Notes: generated from the sequence alone by a model not told the origin. A DNA stretch of 64,000 bases from Acanthosepion pharaonis (GCA_903632075.3 CAHIKZ030000956.1:62001-126000), one strand, 5' to 3'; positions 10,683 to 21,519 are shown, numbered from the stretch's first letter. Numbers and translations: made by a program.

Positions 10683-10772
10683 CAGTCTTTTATAATCTAT
10701 GTCAGATTTTTAAGATCTATCTATGTATCTAGCTAGCTAGCTAGCTCAGTCTTTTAAGATCTATCTATCTAT
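10255..10772 (+). repeat. Higher-order (ATCT)n array
   Basis: Four blocks of ATCT repeats, each followed by a conserved spacer containing CAGTCTTTTATGATCTATGT and GTATCTAGCTAGCTAGCTCA. The higher-order period is about 120 bp, so the array grew by copying whole blocks as well as by slippage. Confidence 0.9.
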
Positions 10773-10999
10773 CTATTTAAAAACTTTCACCAATGAAAAG
10801 TGTATATAAAAAAGTAAAATCGAGAAGTATAAGCAGTCAGTTGTTGATTCATCCTGTCGAGTAGACGGAGTAATTCTTGGAGGTTCTGTCTACAAATCTT
10901 TGGAGTCGCGATGCAGAAAGTTACATCAATCAACTAAATGACAACCCTTTTTATTTGTATTCTCTTATTCTTTTCTCTTTCTTTCTTTCCCTCTCTCTG

Positions 11000-11060
<61 letters not shown>
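10773..11060. repeat. Unrecognised sequence then (TA)n
   Basis: 10773-11001 is unrecognised; 11002-11060 is a pure TA array preceded by CT-rich sequence. Confidence 0.8.
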
Positions 11061-11063
<3 letters not shown>

Positions 11064-11389
11064 GGGTGTGCTTACAGAAACATTTCTTGTTAGTCAGGAA
11101 CTTTCCAGCACATGTATGTATAGGGTTGAAAGAAAAATGTTATAGCAGCTTTAATAGATGTCAACTGAACAGGTGATTTCTTATCTATATTCAGAAAGGG
11201 GACATTGCTACGTGTCAATTATACCAATAATTTTAAATAAAAGTGAAAATGGAAGAAAATGAAATGCATTTTCTTCAGTTGATGCTCTTTTAGTTTCGAA
11301 AAGTTAAAAATGATGTGCAAACAGTAAAAAAAGATAGGTGTCATTTATCGAGATGGTGCCATAGCTGGGAGTACTGCCTGTAAGGGATT

Positions 11390-11585
11390 CGTGGTAATTT
11401 TGATAAGTAAAAGCGCGAACGTTCGGGCATGGCTTCAGTCGATGATAATGACCAGATCGAAATCCTGCTAAAAAATAATCCCGGTCATACTGCGTGGGAG
11501 CTCGCAGAGATACTCCAGGTATCTCATACGAGCTTTGAAAACACCTGAAGTCGTGAATCGCTACAAAAATTTGGCCTCTAACCAT
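11390..11585 (+). pseudogene. Mariner transposase N-terminal fragment
   Basis: Frame near 11432-11545 reads SVDDNDQIEILLKNNPGHT then ELAEILQVSHTSFENT, matching the linker and second helix-turn-helix of mariner transposases. Upstream residues around 11395-11430 fit loosely, with stops. No catalytic part follows. Confidence 0.6.
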
Positions 11586-12560
11586 TGAACGGAAAAAAAT
11601 AGATTTAATTAGTCAAAATGTTTATGTTATTATTAAGAGGAAAGACCAATGTATTTTTGAATATTTTATTAAATATTTTAATCCGTTCTCAGCGGGTGGG
11701 CCAAAGATTAGTATGTTAAATTTAACATTTTTTCTACGGTAAAAAAAACGAAACAAAAAAACAACACATTGTTTTGAAATTCTTGCAAAAATCAAATAAT
11801 TGTCGCATTTTAATAAAATTTTCTGAACTTATTTACAAATAATTTAAAAATTCTACCATTTTTTTATGTTAGTTAAAAGCAGGTCTCTTTGGAGAATTTA
11901 AATCATCAATTTGTTTTTGTCAAACAGAAATATCATTTACCGAAAATCTGCCTTGAAACATAAAAAAATACAACAAAATTATGACAGTATTTAAGTAGAA
12001 AAAGCTTTTAATTGCTTTTATAAATAAGATATATTAAAGACACTGTAGTCTTAAGAAAACAAAACCTTTTTCGGTGAATAATAAATTTTTGCAAGAATTG
12101 TTTCCATTTTTTAAAAATTTTAATTAGAATAATTTATTGTTTTAATTTTTAAAAAATTCTGTATTACTTCCACTCTCTTAGATGATATTATTATTGAATA
12201 AAATCTATTTTATATAAATGAAAATGTTTAGTACAAATCATTAAACGTCAATATTATTAAAAGAATTTTGAATTTAAAAAAAAAAAAAAAATTTGACCTC
12301 TCGCGGAATCGTTTTGCCGTTCGTTCTCCTCGTGGTTTAAATATTTTATTAATGCAAATTCTCCCAAGCCCATTGCTGGTGAAGGGTAGGAATGGTCACT
12401 GACCCCCCCCTCCCCAGCACTGCGTTATTTGTAACTTGACGCTTGGGTCTGAGACATGGCTAGCCGTACAATCACTGGTCCCATCGAATTGACACGAAGA
12501 ATAACTTTCCGCCATGTGTGAGTATAAATTCATTCTTCCAAAGACGCATCCGATAGCATA
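11586..12560. other. AT-rich, no feature seen
   Basis: About 75-80% A/T to 12300, with no ORF or recognisable repeat; 12301-12560 is more mixed and equally unrecognised. Confidence 0.4.
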
Positions 12561-12586
12561 TCTCTCTCTCTCTCTCTCTCTCTCTC

Positions 12587-12657
<71 letters not shown>
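12561..12657. repeat. (CT)n(TA)n microsatellite
   Basis: CT run at about 12561-12588 joined to a TA run at 12591-12657. Confidence 0.95.
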
Positions 12658-12659
<2 letters not shown>

Positions 12660-12759
12660 GTTTTACGTATTTATTTTATTCAGCTATTGTTGCTTGATCA
12701 CTCCGACAAATTTAACATTAATACTTGTTCTAACCTAACTGATAACTTGTTTGTGTAGT

Positions 12760-13465
12760 TGGAAATCGTCCCCACCACCTCTGGAAAAAAAAAGTCCCTT
12801 TCCTTAGAATAGAACATTGGGACTTATACTAAGTTAAAACTTAGTGTTGTATAAGTATAACATTCTAATAAATTCCATCCTATCCCCCTTAACGCGCGTA
12901 TAGTGCCAGAATGGGCACTGCCAACTACTTCCCGGCATCTTATCTGTTTGTCTATTGTCATTGTTATGTGTTGTATGTAATAGGAGTAGGTAGACCCTCC
13001 TACCGCCCGGTCAACACTCCTCCCCCTTCCCCTGGACAAGCGCAGAGGCTCACACCTTGTTTCCTGTCTAAGAAGGGGTTCCCGGCACTTTCTCTCTCTC
13101 TCTCTCTGGCCTCTGTACTCGTACTGATGTGTTTCTCCCGTGATGTGCGCAGTCTGTGGCATTGCCTCTTCATTTTGAGGGTACACGGTTGACAGTTCAC
13201 TGGTTGCTGTTTCCGACTGGTAGTTAGGAGCCCTAACTCTTGCATAGCGTCTTGAGCGGCCGCTCTGATCAACAGTTGTATAATACCGGGGTGTTTGCAG
13301 TGCCATGACGCGCATGGATCGGTGTCCCTGCAGTCACCTCCGGTGGGCAACCCTGAGGCCACACTACGATGCAGGCTGTGCCAACTCCTCTCTGCTCACG
13401 TTGCGGTCGATAACCATCTGCTTCTCTATACTTCAGGCCTTCTCATCTTCCAACAATCACTCAAC
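12760..13465 (+). promoter_or_regulatory. Probable 5' region of the intact LINE
   Basis: Base composition rises in GC from about 12880 and matches that of the following ORF. The segment near 12983-13090 resembles two tandem segments at 31430-31690 (minus), which suggests a repeated 5' unit in this LINE family. It holds no gag-like ORF or zinc-knuckle that I can recognise. The reading frame stays open from 13295, but has no ATG before 13466. The exact 5' end of the element cannot be fixed. Confidence 0.5.
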
Positions 13466-16357
13466 ATGAAGACTCAAATGAATCAAAAAAGTAAACCTAA
13501 ACCAGCCCCGCAAAAATCACCTAAACCCCTCAACATTTCGTTCGCCAACATCCGTGGCATTAGAACAAACTTCTGCAGTTTGGAATCTTTCCTCACTGCA
13601 AACTGCCCGGATATACTGGCTCTGTGTGAGACAAACCTTGTCTCGTCTATTCCCTCCTCTGATCTCTCGATCCCTGGCTACCTTCCTCTCCTCAGGAAAG
13701 ACTCTCTAACCCACATGCACGGCCTTGGTGTCTATGTCAAGGACCATCTCCCCCTGGCCAGAGAGCTGTCTCTCGAATCGCCAGACCTGTCGTACATGTG
13801 TCTCCGACTATCTCTCCTCAATGCCGTAAGCTATCTCTTCTTCCTCTATCGCTCTCCATCCTCTCAAGACTGTGGGATACTTGATAGCATATCTGACAGC
13901 ATAGACAAGGCCCTCTCTCTCCACCCGTTTGCTCATATATTCGTGTTTGGTGACTTTAATGCCCATCACACCAAGTGGCTCGTGAATTCTACTACTGACC
14001 GGGCTGGCATTCAAACATTTAACTTCTCAATTTCTCAATCCCTCACGCAGATAGTCGACTTCCCCACGCGTTTTACCCTCGACCTGGCAGGTAAGGCCTC
14101 TCTTCTCGACCTGTGTTTTACCTCCATCCCCGAATCTTGTAGCGCCACACAGCTCTGTCCGCTTGGCAACTCCGATCACGCTGTGGTATCTGTCAACGTT
14201 TCCTTCAACACCACGCCCTGCAAAGAACCTCCCATCACAAGAACCTCGTTCTACTATCAACGAGCGGATTGGGACTCGTTCCGTGACTTTCTCCGCGATG
14301 TCCCCTGGGATGTTGTCTTTACACTCCCTGTCCAAGAATGTGCTTCTGAGGTCTCATCCTGGGTTAAAGCTGGAATCGACGCTTTCATCCCCTCAAGGAA
14401 ATTTAAGGTCAAGTCGCACTCCTCCCCTTGGTTCTCCGCTGCTTGCTCATCTGCCATCGCCCATAGGAATCACTTCTTTCATCGATTCCGTAGCGACATG
14501 TCGGACTGCAATAGACGTCTCTTTGCCTCTGCCCGTAACGAGTGTAAGCGTGTCCTCAACGAAGCTAAGTCAATATTTGCTGCTCGAATGAAGGAAAAAA
14601 TTGCATCTCACAAATTTGGCTCCAAAGATTATTGGCGAGTCTGCAAAAGTGTCCTGAATAATCGAAAACCCTCCATACCTCCTTTATTCAACCAGTTCGA
14701 AGTCTTGACCTCCTCTACCGACAAGGCTGAATGCTTTGCTCGGAAATTCTCATTTAATTCAACGCTCGACTCCACCGGTGTACCCATACCAGACTTCCAT
14801 CTTAGAACTGAGGCCTTACTGAGCGGCTTACACATAACCCCGTCATTGGTACTGGGCATTATCTCCACCTTAGACCCCCACAAGGCTAGTGGTGGAGATG
14901 GCATACCAGCCATTGTCCTGAAGAAATGCGCGCCTGAGCTAGCACCCGCCCTCTCTAAACTGTATAATTACTGCCTCAAGGAATCATGTTTTCCTGTCTG
15001 CTGGAAGTCCTCATCCATTGTTCCTGTGTTTAAGAACTCTGGGGACCCCTCTGACCCCACTAATTACCGTCCTATTAGTCTCCTACCCCTCTTCGGCAAA
15101 GTCTTCGAAGCCCTAATCAATATCGAAGTGGTTAATCACCTCACATCCCATAATCTGCTCTCAGACAAGCAATATGGTTTCCGCTACGCCCGATCTACAG
15201 CTGATGTGCTTACGGCCATCACTGAAACCGTCTACCAAGCCCTTCAAAATAACGGTGAGGCTCGTGCTGTGGCCCTCGACATCTCCAAAGCGTTCGATAG
15301 GGTTTGGCACGCCGGCCTTCTTCGTAAGCTCCAGGGGTATGGTGTTACTGGTCAACTGTTTGATCTAATACAATCATTCCTGTCTAACCGAGAATTGAAG
15401 GTCATTTTCAACGGATTCTCCTCCAGTTCCTATCCCACTAACGCAGGTGTGCCCCAAGGCTCCATCCTTGGCCCCACTCTTTTCCTTATTTTCATCAATG
15501 ACCTTCCTGAAGCTATAGATTCCCAAGTCGGCATCTATGCAGACGACACTACAATTTACTCCTGCCTCAAAAACAAATCTAGTGTCGGCGACAAAACTAA
15601 CCTGGCCGTGCGTCTTGAAATGGACCTCCAATCGGTTGTTAACTGGGGCAAGAATTGGCTGGTCAACTTTAACGCCACAAAAACTAAATTACTCTCAATT
15701 AACCACCATAGAGATCCTTCTCTGCCCCCCATTAAAATGTCTGATAGTCAACTTCCTGAGAGCAACTCCCTGCGTCTGCTCGGTCTCACGCTGACTGCTG
15801 ACCTGAGATGGAACAAATACATAGAGTCAATTGCTTCTTCCACCGCGAGGAAAGTTGGCTCTCTGTGCCGCGCCAGGAAATTTTTCTCCCCTGAATCGAT
15901 ACTTCAAATATACAAAACAACCATTCGCACTTGCATGGAGTATTGCTGCCATATATGGGCTGGAGCACCTTCTGCTTACCTCGGGGTTCTTGACAAGATC
16001 CAGAGACGGATATGTAATCTAATTGGCCCTGATCTAGCGTCTTGTCTGCAGTCACTCTCTCACAGACGCGCCGTCGCCTCTCTCTGTCTTTTCTACAAAT
16101 ACATCCATGGTAACTGCTCTGATGAGCTGCTCTCTCTGGTTCTCAGACTCCATGAATTCAAGCGCCCTACGAGGCTGGCACCCCGCTCTCACCCTTACAC
16201 CGTAGAAACCTTCAAATGTAGCCGTCTCTTCTACTCCAATAGCTTCATACCTCGCACCTCTCACCAGTGGAACACCCTCCCCAATTACTGTTTCCCTGAA
16301 AGCTATAATCTCCAACTATTCAAATGTAATGTCAATCGACATCTCCAATTACCTTGA
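13466..16357 (+). CDS. LINE ORF: AP-like endonuclease plus reverse transcriptase
   Basis: A single open frame of 963 codons from the first ATG; the frame is open back to 13295 without an ATG. Non-LTR retrotransposon protein that nicks target DNA and copies its own RNA at the nick. Endonuclease (about residues 20-240): FANIRG at 26-31, catalytic Glu in ALCETN at 55, GDFNAHH at 162-168, SDHAVV at 236-241. Reverse transcriptase (about 480-760): YRPISLLPLFGKVFEALI, ISKAFDRVWH, GVPQGSILGP from 661 and YADDTT at 691-696, with the catalytic Asp pair intact. C-terminal region ends YNLQLFKCNVNRHLQLP. No RNase H domain and no separate ORF1 seen. All motif residues are present and no stop or frameshift occurs, so the copy may be young. 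It is GC-richer than its flanks. Clade (CR1, Jockey-group or relative) cannot be settled by eye. Confidence 0.95.
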   Translation: MKTQMNQKSKPKPAPQKSPKPLNISFANIRGIRTNFCSLESFLTANCPDILALCETNLVSSIPSSDLSIPGYLPLLRKDSLTHMHGLGVYVKDHLPLARELSLESPDLSYMCLRLSLLNAVSYLFFLYRSPSSQDCGILDSISDSIDKALSLHPFAHIFVFGDFNAHHTKWLVNSTTDRAGIQTFNFSISQSLTQIVDFPTRFTLDLAGKASLLDLCFTSIPESCSATQLCPLGNSDHAVVSVNVSFNTTPCKEPPITRTSFYYQRADWDSFRDFLRDVPWDVVFTLPVQECASEVSSWVKAGIDAFIPSRKFKVKSHSSPWFSAACSSAIAHRNHFFHRFRSDMSDCNRRLFASARNECKRVLNEAKSIFAARMKEKIASHKFGSKDYWRVCKSVLNNRKPSIPPLFNQFEVLTSSTDKAECFARKFSFNSTLDSTGVPIPDFHLRTEALLSGLHITPSLVLGIISTLDPHKASGGDGIPAIVLKKCAPELAPALSKLYNYCLKESCFPVCWKSSSIVPVFKNSGDPSDPTNYRPISLLPLFGKVFEALINIEVVNHLTSHNLLSDKQYGFRYARSTADVLTAITETVYQALQNNGEARAVALDISKAFDRVWHAGLLRKLQGYGVTGQLFDLIQSFLSNRELKVIFNGFSSSSYPTNAGVPQGSILGPTLFLIFINDLPEAIDSQVGIYADDTTIYSCLKNKSSVGDKTNLAVRLEMDLQSVVNWGKNWLVNFNATKTKLLSINHHRDPSLPPIKMSDSQLPESNSLRLLGLTLTADLRWNKYIESIASSTARKVGSLCRARKFFSPESILQIYKTTIRTCMEYCCHIWAGAPSAYLGVLDKIQRRICNLIGPDLASCLQSLSHRRAVASLCLFYKYIHGNCSDELLSLVLRLHEFKRPTRLAPRSHPYTVETFKCSRLFYSNSFIPRTSHQWNTLPNYCFPESYNLQLFKCNVNRHLQLP

Positions 16358-16520
16358 TCTACCCACTATCCTTCTCCTCTTCCTTTCTCCTATCACTCTT
16401 ATCTGCTCTCGCTCCAAATCTTCCGGAGAATATTTTCTTAAATTTTAAAGATTAATGAGTAATTAAAAATTATATATAAAAGCGCTCATTTTATATTCAA
16501 TTATTTTTTACGGCTAAAGC
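16358..16520 (+). other. 3' UTR of the LINE
   Basis: Pyrimidine-rich sequence to about 16430, then GAGAATATTTTCTT and A/T-rich sequence. Only a short match to the tail seen at 5505-5575; the element end is probably near 16440-16480. 16521-16689 shows nothing. Confidence 0.5.
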
Positions 16521-16689
16521 CTCCATATTAGAAAAAACATCAAGCTGTCAAACATGTCAATAGCTTAAATAAACGGCCAGCGTTGTGTTAAATAAAATTC
16601 TGCGATATTTTAAACTTAAAGTAAATAATGTTTGTTTTTAATCCTACTTTAAATCAGCTACTATTCCTCAAATAAATTTTTCATTGCTT

Positions 16690-17880
16690 GTGATCTTTCT
16701 TTTTCTTTTGAGCAGAGAATTCCAGATGTAAATACGGTCCATTAAACATAAAAGCGATGAAAAATGGATGGTTTACAACAATTAGAAGCGAAAAATGTCC
16801 CAGGGAAAACGAAATGAGCCACAGTTAATAACTCCAAAACCCGGTCTGCATTTGGTGGAATTGAAAGGGCATCGGGTATTATGATCTCCTTCCGCTAAAT
16901 CAACCGCTTTGAATTCAGACAAGTTAATTTTTTGTACTGTGTCCCCTCAAGACGTATGTGATCATGATTCTCCACTTCCTGCTATCACTTGTAACTCTCA
17001 ATAAGGTTTGTCCCTTTGCTACTTCCCTCAGGCCATATTCTGTCATCCACTTGCTTGAGCCCACTAGGTATTTCATGCGTTGCTTTCCCTTGTCTATCTT
17101 TCCCTCTATTCGACCTGTGAGTATCAGATTCTCCAATCCCTCTATCCTCATTACGTGTACCAGAAATTTCAGCTGCGTCTTCCTGATGTTAAGTATAAAC
17201 TTCCTTCTTGTTTGCATCCTCTCCAAAACCACATCGTTATTCACACGCTCGGTCCATGATAACCTCAGCATCCTTCTGTAGAACCATACCTCCGTTGCGA
17301 GTCTCTTCTTTATCTTTGAGAAGACTGTCTAACATTCGCTGCCGTATAGGAGGACAGATATCATGTAGCAGCTCTGTACTCTTTCCTTTTTTACCGACGA
17401 AATCCTCCTGTCTCGTAATAGGCTTCCCAGGTTTTGGAATACGTCTTTGACCATCCCAGTACGTCTTTAGATCTCAGCGTCACACTTATCGTTCTCTGTC
17501 AAAACATTTCCCAGATATTTGAATTTCCGCACCTGCTTGATTTCCTAGGGGAAGCGAAATGAGCCATAGTTAACTTCTCCCAAACCCGGGCTGCATATGG
17601 TGGGATCGGAAGAGCATCGGGTATTATGATCTCTTTGGTCGCGTTGATTTCAGACAAGTACTGTTTCTAATTGGCTGTAATCGACGAAGAGCGCCCAGAA
17701 TTAGGTAATCCAGAAGGCGTCATCTTTCATCAGGGAAACACCAGGTATCCCGTCTTTTTGTAAATCTAAAAGGAACCGGTTCAGCTTGGATGAGATTCCC
17801 TACCGTAAAGTCAAACACAACTGACCTTGCACCTTCGGATTATCTCTTATTTCGATCCTGATAAAATTATCATTTCAACC
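16690..17880 (+). pseudogene. Mariner transposase remnant, interrupted
   Basis: Left part (about 16755-16880): DEKWMVYNN, KRNEPQLITPKPGLH. Right part (17543-17880): LAVIDEERPEL, GVIFHQGNTR, as in the Hsmar/irritans type of mariner around the second catalytic Asp (Asp replaced by Gly in this copy). Several stops. A block of about 120 bp (16798-16925) is present again at 17543-17659, with an RTE fragment between. Confidence 0.78.
16926..17542 (-). pseudogene. RTE-like LINE 3' end inserted in mariner
   Basis: Minus-strand reading: VRKFKYLGNVLTENDKCDAEI, RRISSVKKERVQSC, then a long frame (115 codons ending at 16924) with RMLRLSWTERVNNDVVLER, KTQLKFLVHVMR, GLENLILTGRIEGK and RKWRIMITYVLRGH. This is the C-terminal region of RTE-type proteins after the RT domain. 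5' truncated, with at least one stop. Confidence 0.8.
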
Positions 17881-18231
17881 AGTTCATCATCCAGTCCCTT
17901 TGCAGACCCGACAGAAAGTGGGACAGCTTAGCTGAGGTGTCGTATTACACCCGCTGTACTTGACCTGTCAACTCTGGGTTACCATTTAATTTGATCCCTG
18001 TAAAATTCTGCTAATGCGAAGAACTTTAGTTCTTTGAAAAACTGTAAAAAACGCTTCGAGCAGTTCATCATCTAAAAAGATGCTATGTTCTGAGAGGAAA
18101 GAGTCATGAACTTGCTTCCAAGATGGCAAAAATTAGTAGAACAAATAAAAACATTTGTTGTCAAATCTAGGTACAAATACCAAAATGTTTATTTTTAAAA
18201 TTTATATCAGTAATGAATTTTTTCCCCCAGA
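17881..18231. other. Diverged duplication, otherwise unrecognised
   Basis: 17935-18080 loosely repeats 17815-17900 (CTTGACC..., GATCC.TG.TAAAATT, CAGTTCATCATC). Confidence 0.45.
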
Positions 18232-18705
18232 TATTAAGCCCCACTTCATCAGATTATCAACATTTAGGTTCTATATTAGATTTCATGCACGATAAACTCA
18301 ATTTAATCGGATTATCAACATTTCCAACCGTTACTAGATTTCCTGGATTGTAAAGTCAACTTCACCGGATTATCTACATTTACGATATTTACTAGATTTC
18401 CTGGATTGTAAACTTAACCTCATCGGATTATCTACATTTGAGATCTTTACTAGATTTCCTGGATTGTAAACTTAACGTCACCGGATTATCTACATTTGCG
18501 ATCTTTACTAGATTTCCTGGATTGTAAACTTAAACTCACCGGATTATCTACATTTGCGATCTTTACTAGATTCCATGGATTGTAAACACAACTTTATATG
18601 GTTATCAGCATTTCTGATCTTTACTAGATTTCCTGGATTGTAAACTCAACATCATCGGATTATCAACATGGCTGATCTTTACTAGATTTCCTGGATCGTA
18701 AACGA
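18232..18705. repeat. 58-bp minisatellite, about 8 copies
   Basis: Units with CGGATTATCTACATTT and TACTAGATTTCCTGGATTGT; CGGATTATC starts near 18366, 18424, 18482, 18540 and 18656. Outer copies are more diverged. Confidence 0.95.
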
Positions 18706-19157
18706 AGATGAATCCTAAATAGATTAAAAAGGTATTATTCGCTTTCTCAATGACCTTCATGAATGTTTCATTTTTTTTCGAATTCAACTCTCCTTTGCAC
18801 ACCCCTTTTTAAAAAGCCTCGTTAACCATTATGATGTCCCTTTCAATAAATTATTATTGAGGCAACGGCTAAGCAACAGGATATTTTTTCCACGTGTGTG
18901 GCACAGAGAAAAAAGAGGAAAATCAAATCAGTCGTTTGGTGAAATCGGCTTTTATCATTATAAAAAAAATGCAAGTTAGTCTACGTCGAAAGAAATGTAA
19001 AAATGCCGAACATGTCTAATCATATGTTAAGAAGCAGGAAATATTCCGAGCGACGTTTTTCAGGGCTGAATAACTCGAGTTGGATGAGGTACTAATTTTT
19101 CACAGTTCACTAAACAGAGTAAAGATCTAGAGAATATCTTTAGTGACACACACACTA
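18706..19157. other. No feature seen
   Basis: No recognisable content. Confidence 0.35.
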
Positions 19158-19170
19158 TCTCTCTCTCTCT

Positions 19171-19208
<38 letters not shown>
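19158..19208. repeat. (CT)n(CA)n(TA)n microsatellite
   Basis: Compound array directly abutting the hammerhead-like relic at 19213-19253. Confidence 0.95.
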
Positions 19209-19209
<1 letters not shown>

Positions 19210-19212
19210 TGC

Positions 19213-19320
19213 CATCAAAGACAGACTTGCTGTATCACAGCTCATCAGTGTGACTAGACATCCGATTGCTTCTCGTCGGGATCGAAACCCGACTAATTCG
19301 ACAGCAATCGGAGATTTTCC
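19213..19320 (-). ncRNA. Family G repeat with decayed hammerhead-like motif
   Basis: On the minus strand CTGATGA (19248 to 19242) is followed by stem GCTGT/ACAGC with loop GAT, but the GAAA box is replaced (AAGT), so it is not intact. The rest (to 19320) is a family G segment with a tRNA box B-like GGATCGAAACC complement, shared with 40960-41067 and 41270-41385. Confidence 0.6.
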
Positions 19321-19516
19321 CTCTATGCCATCAACCTACTTGAAGGTTGAAAGAAAGACGAATTTTTACGTACTTACTCTGTAAATAAACATGCCATTGA
19401 CTGACAGTGCTCAAATCAGGAAGTGGAAGAGCTTTGTAATATTAGTAGTAATAGTCATTGTTTACAAATTTGTATTTATCTTCCAAGAGTGCACAACCGA
19501 ATTATAAGTTTTTCCG

Positions 19517-19519
<3 letters not shown>

Positions 19520-19578
<59 letters not shown>

Positions 19579-19583
19579 TTATA
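19520..19583. repeat. (CA)n microsatellite
   Basis: CA array at 19520-19575 followed by a short TA run. Confidence 0.95.
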
Positions 19584-19590
19584 TATATAT

Positions 19591-19798
19591 TATGAAATGG
19601 ACAAAGTCCGACAATTATTTTTTAAAGATAAAAATATTTAAGTAAATGCTCTGTTTTATAATAAACAGTATTAAATAACATTTACCGGCCTGAATGTCCG
19701 AGAAATTTTCATAGAAAATGTTATTAATACTGTTTAAAAAAGAATGTATAAACATAAAAACGTCTTAAAATAATTGTCGGACTTTGTACATTTCATAA
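19591..19798 (-). repeat. Family D fold-back fragment
   Basis: Ends are inverted copies (ACAAAGTCCGACAATTATT near 19601 and its complement near 19780). The interior matches the minus-strand family D copy at 22885-23140. Confidence 0.75.
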
Positions 19799-19904
19799 TG
19801 TGTGACGTTATTTGTTTACATTTGGATACGCATCGAGCAGATATGAATGTACGCGAGAGATTCATGGAAGATTGAAGTTTAAAAGCAGTAAAATCGACCT
19901 TGCT

Positions 19905-20105
19905 AATCGAATGATCCTCTGTGGCTCGATCGGTTAAGGCACGTCAGGCTAAATGACGGTTCCGTATAGTATACAGGTTCGATTCCTGTCGGAGAAGGAA
20001 TATTTTCTCAGAAATTCAGGCAGGTAAATGCTATTAATACTGTTTATTATAAAACAGAGCATTTACTTAAATATTTGTCTCTATAAAAAGAATGTATAAA
20101 CATAA
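19905..20105 (+). repeat. Family D: tRNA-derived SINE head and tail
   Basis: 19915-19995 folds as a tRNA: D-arm TGGCTCGATCGGTTAAGGC, anticodon stem CGTCA/TGACG (19942-19946, 19954-19958) with a 7-nt loop reading CTA at the anticodon position, a long variable region, and T stem ACAGG/CCTGT with loop TTCGATT (19973-19989). Box A and box B positions fit RNA polymerase III promoters. Position 33 is G rather than T, so it is not a normal tRNA. A tail with AACAGAGCATTTACTTAAAT follows. 19799-19904 shows nothing. Confidence 0.75.
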
Positions 20106-20111
20106 AAATGC

Positions 20112-20117
<6 letters not shown>

Positions 20118-20166
<49 letters not shown>
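20118..20166. repeat. (TA)n microsatellite
   Basis: Pure TA array after family D. Confidence 0.95.
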
Positions 20167-20170
<4 letters not shown>

Positions 20171-20254
20171 TGAAATTTATGACTGGTAGGGATATTTCCA
20201 AGGAGGATACTATTCCAGAGAGAGCTCAATGTAAAATACAGAGCATAATAGTAA

Positions 20255-20762
20255 TAATAAATCAAGATGAAAAAAAAAACCTAATGATCCATTTCGGTTA
20301 TAACTTATTTCGTGAACATTTCTGTCTATATTTCTGAGATGAGGTATTATGTACATTATTTACATTATTCGGGCACATGGCACAGTGGATAAAGGCGTTG
20401 GTTAGATCTAGTGATAGGACCCAAAGAGTGTGAGTTCAATTCCCGGTCAAGGCAGTGGAGAACTTTCAGAGGGAAATTAACAGGAGATAACTGATAACTG
20501 ATATCCATTAAACATGGCACGTGGAACTAGAACAGTGTACCCCAGTGAGCGAAATAAAGGGTTCAGTTCGACATTCCAACCACCTGAAGAAGGTCGGAGC
20601 GTACAACGGCCGAAACGTTGTAATAAATAAGTCGACAAAGATGAGGACAATAGTCCGAATAATGGAAATAATGTGAATATTTCTATATATAGATTATTTT
20701 ATATATAGAAATATTCACGAAATAAATTATAACCGAAACGGATCTTGAATTTTTTTTTCTTG

Positions 20763-20765
<3 letters not shown>
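20255..20765. repeat. Inverted-repeat element enclosing a SINE C
   Basis: Left arm 20255-20320 and right arm about 20700-20765 are inverted copies (for example TTCGGTTATAACTTATTTCG). The core 20322-20690 is SINE C. A shorter perfect palindrome lies at 20673-20718. Confidence 0.75.
20322..20672 (+). mobile_element. SINE C, near full length with inverted tail
   Basis: Begins with an inverted tail (20325-20371), then the tRNA-like head GGCACAGTGGATAAAGGCG (20378-20396, box A-like) and GTGAGTTCAATTCCCGG (20430-20446, box B-like), the body, and a direct tail. It contains CTGAAGA at 20584-20590 and GAAA at 20612-20615 around a GC-rich hairpin. Confidence 0.85.
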
Positions 20766-20803
<38 letters not shown>

Positions 20804-21519
20804 ATGACATAACGATATATAATTTTATATAATATTATATATTCAGAAAATTGAGAAAATAGTATGACAAATTAGAAAAAAAGCTTTTGTGACACGTTTC
20901 ATCCCTAGGCTCCCCATCATTTCAGGAATAGACAGCGCTCGCCCCCCTCAAATAGCTAGAGCCATAGCAAAAATTTTAACCCTTCTCCTTGGAAAAATAA
21001 GTCCATCACAACAAATTCAAGCAACGTTGTTGAAAAACTAAAAGAAAGAAATATCACTATCAAACTCATGGCCATAAAGACTCTAGACATATAATACATA
21101 AACACGCAGACGTATTTAGATATATACAGACACAAAAGCGACGGGACAGGATATCTCCACTATCCTTAAAAAAACCCCAAAAAAACACAACATACATACA
21201 CAATGAAAGATACACACAAGTGACCATACACACAGACACTAACAAAGACACGAACATACACACACATACATTGACAAAGTCACACCGATACACCTAGCAA
21301 GAATTATTCAAGTTTGGAAGTGTTATTAAACGAATTCTAAACACTTATTAAAATATAACTTATACTGGCAAACATACATAGATGAAAATGGTAGAATAGA
21401 TAAAATTCAACATGGTAGAAAAGAAAAAATTCACCATATATATATTTTAAGGGTTTGCCGATTGGTTCTACCAAAGAGTTGACTATTTATACCGCATAAG
21501 CTTCTCATGTTTTAAATAC

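Noticed and set aside
10255..10772. CRISPR-like array of repeats and spacers
   Set aside because: The spacers are identical and the repeats are microsatellites; the genome is eukaryotic.
13295..13465. Extending the LINE ORF upstream to a TTG
   Set aside because: No ATG in this part; the endonuclease begins shortly after the ATG at 13466.
19942..19958. A suppressor tRNA gene reading UAG
   Set aside because: Position 33 is not T, the D-arm is irregular and the sequence is a repeated SINE head.
20584..20620. SINE C as a working hammerhead
   Set aside because: An extra A at the base of stem II, no plausible stem I, and a competing TACAACG/CGTTGTA hairpin; kept only as part of a pattern.
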